Position numbers and translations under genes: made by a program. Source: CAYQZD01 sp964421875 (GTDB taxonomy: Bacteria; Electryoneota; Tariuqbacteria; Tariuqbacterales; Tariuqbacteraceae). Taken from it: a DNA stretch of 17,582 nt. The stretch covers positions 1 through 17,582 of the forward strand of contig CAYQZD010000073.1 in the NCBI GenBank assembly GCA_964421875.1, in the 5' to 3' direction. The notes under the pieces are model-generated. The model was not told the origin of the DNA. It saw nothing but the letters and a program-made list of their open reading frames with translations, and searched no databases. Positions 15,446-17,582 of this stretch are shown here, one piece after another. Each line of letters opens with the position of its first letter. The stretch's first letter is position 1.

Positions 15446-17395
15446 TTACTTCGTCAACAGCAATTTCTCCGTCCAGCGCTGAGAGCCCGCGGTCAACCGG
15501 GCGAAATACACCCCGCTGGAAAATCCGGCGGCGTCCCATTCCACTTGATAAGTCCCCGCCGGGTAGAATCCCTCCGCCAGCCGCGCCGCCTCGCGCCCGG
15601 CGATATCGTATATTGTCAGCTTGATATTGCTGGAAGCTCCCAGCTTGAAGCTGATAGCTGTCGATGCGTTGAAGGGATTCGGTGAAACACTCACCGTGCC
15701 GCCGGGTCTCCGCACCCGGCGGTCTGTATGTTCGAATTGCGATATTTCATTATCCCAGCCGGAAATAGACCAGCCCAGGTTGAGACCTGGCAAGGCGTCT
15801 CCGGGGAGCTTGGTGAAGGGGAATTCGTCGGAATCTATCACCACACCGGGATGAGTCCCCGCCTTGCCAACGTAACTGTAATTCCCCGGAGGGGCGTAGC
15901 CCGGAACATTCTGCGTCAATACCCGCAGAATGGTCGCGCCCGGAGGAATAATCAAGCCCGTCCGCAGGATTATGGGCCCGTAAACGGCGCCGCTGGGAAG
16001 GACCGCTTCGGTCCAGGCGTCGAAGGTTATGGGGTCCTGCGTGGTGTTCTCAATCGCCGCTTCCAGGGTGAAACTGCCGCCGCTGGCGGGAATCTGAATC
16101 GGCGGATTATGCGGAGTCAGGACCAATACCAGCGGAGTCGCGCCGCTCTGGTCGAAGTAGAACGCGCCAATGTCAGCTACTGTGCTGTCAGGGTCAAGCG
16201 GGGTACTGGGATCGCCGGCGTCGATACAGGGGGAATTCGCCTGAAGGTGGTAATCACCTCCGCCGGGATTGACAAACCTGGGATCGAAGTAGATATTCAT
16301 ATAGGTGTCGCAGGAGTCGCCGTTGGCGTTCACCGCGCATAAGATTCCCATTCCGGGGCGGGGGATTCCGGTGAAATTGCCGCCGCTATTATTGAAGAAA
16401 TCCATATAGGTGAAGGAGGCGTTGGGCGAGGAGGTGATGTGAATCGCGCCGCCCTGCACCGTCCCTTCGATGATGGTATTGACAAACACCGGATTGGCGG
16501 CGGCGTGAACGAATACTGCGCCGCCCGCGGCGGTCGAATAGCTTCCACTGATGGTGCAATCGCGGATTTGGGGATTAGCGGTGCCGTGTATGTACATCGC
16601 TCCCCCGAAACAGATGCCGCCATAAGTGTGCCGCGCCGTGTCATTATTAATGGTGCAATTTGATATAACCGGACTGCTGCAGCTTATATAAAACGCGCCG
16701 GCGTCGCCTTTAGCGCGATTTCCCGAAATGTCGCATCCGGTAATAATAGCATCGGTGTAATACAAAAACAAGGCTCCGGCGTCGCCGTTGTTGGTGTGAT
16801 TGTTGTTGATGATACAGTCGGTTATTGTCAGCTCGGAAAACTCGCTGTAAATCGACCCGCCGTGTGTGTCAGCCCAGTTCCCGGAAAGGTTGCAGTTGGT
16901 TACAACGACGTTGGAATAATTATGGCAGTAGATCCCACCGCTGTTGAAGATGCCTCAACCGCCGCCGGAGTTGTTATTGGTGATGAGGCAGTGGTTGAAA
17001 GAGATATTGCAACTGTCCAGGTCCACACCGATACAATTACTGCCTTCGATGAGGCAGTATTCGAAGCGGCTGGAATCGGTGGTATGTCCGTACATATTTA
17101 TGCCGTTCCAGGCGGAACCGGAGCCCTGGATGAACTTAACGCTGTCCTGTTCGGTTCCCACGGCGGTGAGCACGCCGTAAACATCGAAACCGAAGTCTCC
17201 GTTGAAGTTGAACACCGTTCCCGGGGCGAGCGTGAGGGAGCTGCCCTGCATCACAGCGATGGGGCCGATGACATTATAGCTTCCGGGGCCGAGAGCGCCG
17301 CTCAAAGCCCCCACCAGGTTCTGCTGGCCGAAGGCCGCGCCGCTGATTAAAAACGCCCCCGCCAGTATCGACGATAAACAGATTCTCAGTTTCAT
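15446..17395 (-). CDS. Gene 9: secreted beta-helix protein with internal in-frame UGA (putative selenoprotein), sorting-domain tail
   Basis: This is one 649-residue frame with TGA at 16957-16955 (residue 147), open on both sides. I chose ATG 17395 because it begins the signal peptide (MKLRICLSSILAGAFLISGA, cut near AFG-QQNLVG) and has GGAT upstream. A TTG four codons earlier (17407) has no ribosome binding site. The leader domain reads GALSGALGPGSYNVIGPIAV, PGTVFNF, WNGINM, FEYC. Many helix coils follow the UGA (GGIYC, NCNLSGNWA, GCDISGNRA, NCTINND). SPCIDAGDP is near 388, the Ig-like module about 424-545 and the sorting domain about 570-649 (LLLTK-TAA). The linker DRRVRRPGGTVS is encoded by an inserted palindromic element. 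This is the first gene of the minus-strand series. Confidence 0.87.
15504..15603 (-). repeat. Sorting-domain segment about 93% identical to gene 7
   Basis: This is the partner of 11461-11560 with 7 mismatches in 100 and no gaps. It encodes the same peptide as in gene 7. Confidence 0.85.
15699..15722 (-). repeat. Palindromic repeat with GGGT-CTCCGC-ACCC core inside gene 9 (copy 2)
   Basis: CCGCCGGGT (15699-15707) and ACCCGGCGG (15714-15722) form a perfect 9-bp stem around CTCCGC. It shares the core of the 15411-15436 element but has a different outer stem, CCGCC instead of GCAACA. It is in frame and codes for the gene 9 linker just before SPNPFN, where other paralogs carry heptamer repeats. 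Confidence 0.88.
15810..16201 (-). repeat. 392-nt segment shared with gene 8 (copy in gene 9)
   Basis: This is the partner of 13620-14011: equal length, no indels, about 88-90% identity by eye. It covers the anchor-Q end and Ig-like module. Confidence 0.85.
16925..16957 (-). other. UGA recoding site 9 with conserved downstream block
   Basis: The in-frame TGA (complement of 16955-16957) has the context GGT-TGA-GGC. The protein reads NNSGGG-U-GIFNSGGIYC. GGTGGGATCTACTGC starts 15 nt after the TGA. The local stem equivalent to gene 5 is weaker here (a U-U mismatch); GCA near the UGA can pair with the TGC of the last codon. Confidence 0.74.
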
Positions 17396-17506
17396 TTTAT
17401 AATCCAATAATGATTAGTAGCACGCTAAGCGTATTTATCTGCGCAGGATATGCTCTTTGATATTTAATCCGCGGTAGAGATGATGATGATTATGATAATG
17501 AATATG

Positions 17507-17563
17507 AGGCGAAGCTTTTGAAATCCCTCATCGGCACCGCCTCATTTATCAAAAGCCCCCTCA
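17507..17563. repeat. Degenerate inverted-repeat element near window end
   Basis: GAGGCGAAGCTTTTGA (from about 17507) faces TCAAAAGCCCCCTC (ending about 17563) as an imperfect inverted repeat. It resembles the GGGGCGAAGC ends of the 7518-7583 element. The preceding 17477-17506 is a GAT/AAT-rich tract. No gene is visible from 17396 to the end. Confidence 0.55.
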
Positions 17564-17582
17564 CAGGTAATATACGAATATA

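Noticed and set aside
885..16957. Alternative genetic code (TGA as Gly in code 25 or Trp in code 4)
   Set aside because: The Gly-rich context made Gly tempting, but each gene has only one internal TGA against many GGN and TGG codons, and genes 3 and 7 have none. Gene 2 uses TGA as its natural stop just before a terminator region.
885..16957. Programmed frameshift at the TGA
   Set aside because: The frame is the same before and after the TGA, so a shift would destroy the downstream protein.
258..17395. Seven pseudogenes or sequencing errors
   Set aside because: All seven breaks are the same codon at the same aligned site, with an intact frame and conserved domains on both sides, and no other stops or frameshifts. 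Random decay or errors would scatter.

Overview
The window is an array of nine related genes for exported, modular surface proteins and almost nothing else. Each gene has a signal peptide, one of several variable N-terminal domains (seven right-handed beta-helix, one beta-propeller, one FG-GAP/VCBS), usually an immunoglobulin-like module, and a C-terminal type IX-secretion/FlgD-Ig-like sorting domain (SPNPFN, YDIAGRE, ASGVYFARL, LLLVK-stop). Mid-range GC, this tail type, the choice-of-anchor-Q motif and the abundance of small palindromic repeats suggest an uncultured bacterium of the FCB supergroup or a neighbouring candidate phylum (Zixibacteria/Latescibacteria/Cloacimonetes-like). That placement is an inference; the window holds no phylogenetic marker.

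Layout: 1-257, AT-rich non-coding with a possible promoter. Genes 1-3 lie on the + strand (258-1886, 2202-3779, 4065-5543). Back-to-back terminators follow (5572-5600 + and 5626-5653 -). Genes 4-9 lie on the - strand (7402-5723, 9491-7740, 11256-9595, 13226-11403, 15226-13271, 17395-15446). Intergenic gaps hold palindromic repeat elements and terminators. I see no transposase, RNA gene or CRISPR.

The central observation is that all seven beta-helix genes (1, 2, 4, 5, 6, 8, 9) are interrupted by exactly one in-frame stop. It is always TGA, always at the same place in the protein, always preceded by T, and followed 9-10 codons later by a conserved GG(I/V)(Y/H)C block whose nucleotides (GGTGGG-ATC-TAC-TGC) are nearly invariant. 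In every case the frame stays open through the choice-of-anchor-Q, Ig-like (or ASH) and sorting domains. Seven independent nonsense mutations at one site are not credible, and a genome-wide code change is unlikely because each gene has only one internal TGA and gene 2 terminates with TGA. The best reading is programmed UGA recoding, most simply selenocysteine, in a family of secreted beta-helix proteins. I do not know of a described selenoprotein family of this kind. A regulated readthrough switch that yields a short untethered form and a long sorted form is the main alternative.

The two genes without a beta-helix (3 and 7) lack the TGA but share the C-terminal modules, so the UGA belongs to the helix module and not to the export system. 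The paralogs also exchange sequence: an 85-nt identical block in genes 1 and 2, about 93% identity over 100 nt between genes 7 and 9, and a gap-free 392-nt homology between genes 8 and 9. The linker just before SPNPFN carries heptamer repeats or, in gene 9, a palindromic element inserted in frame.
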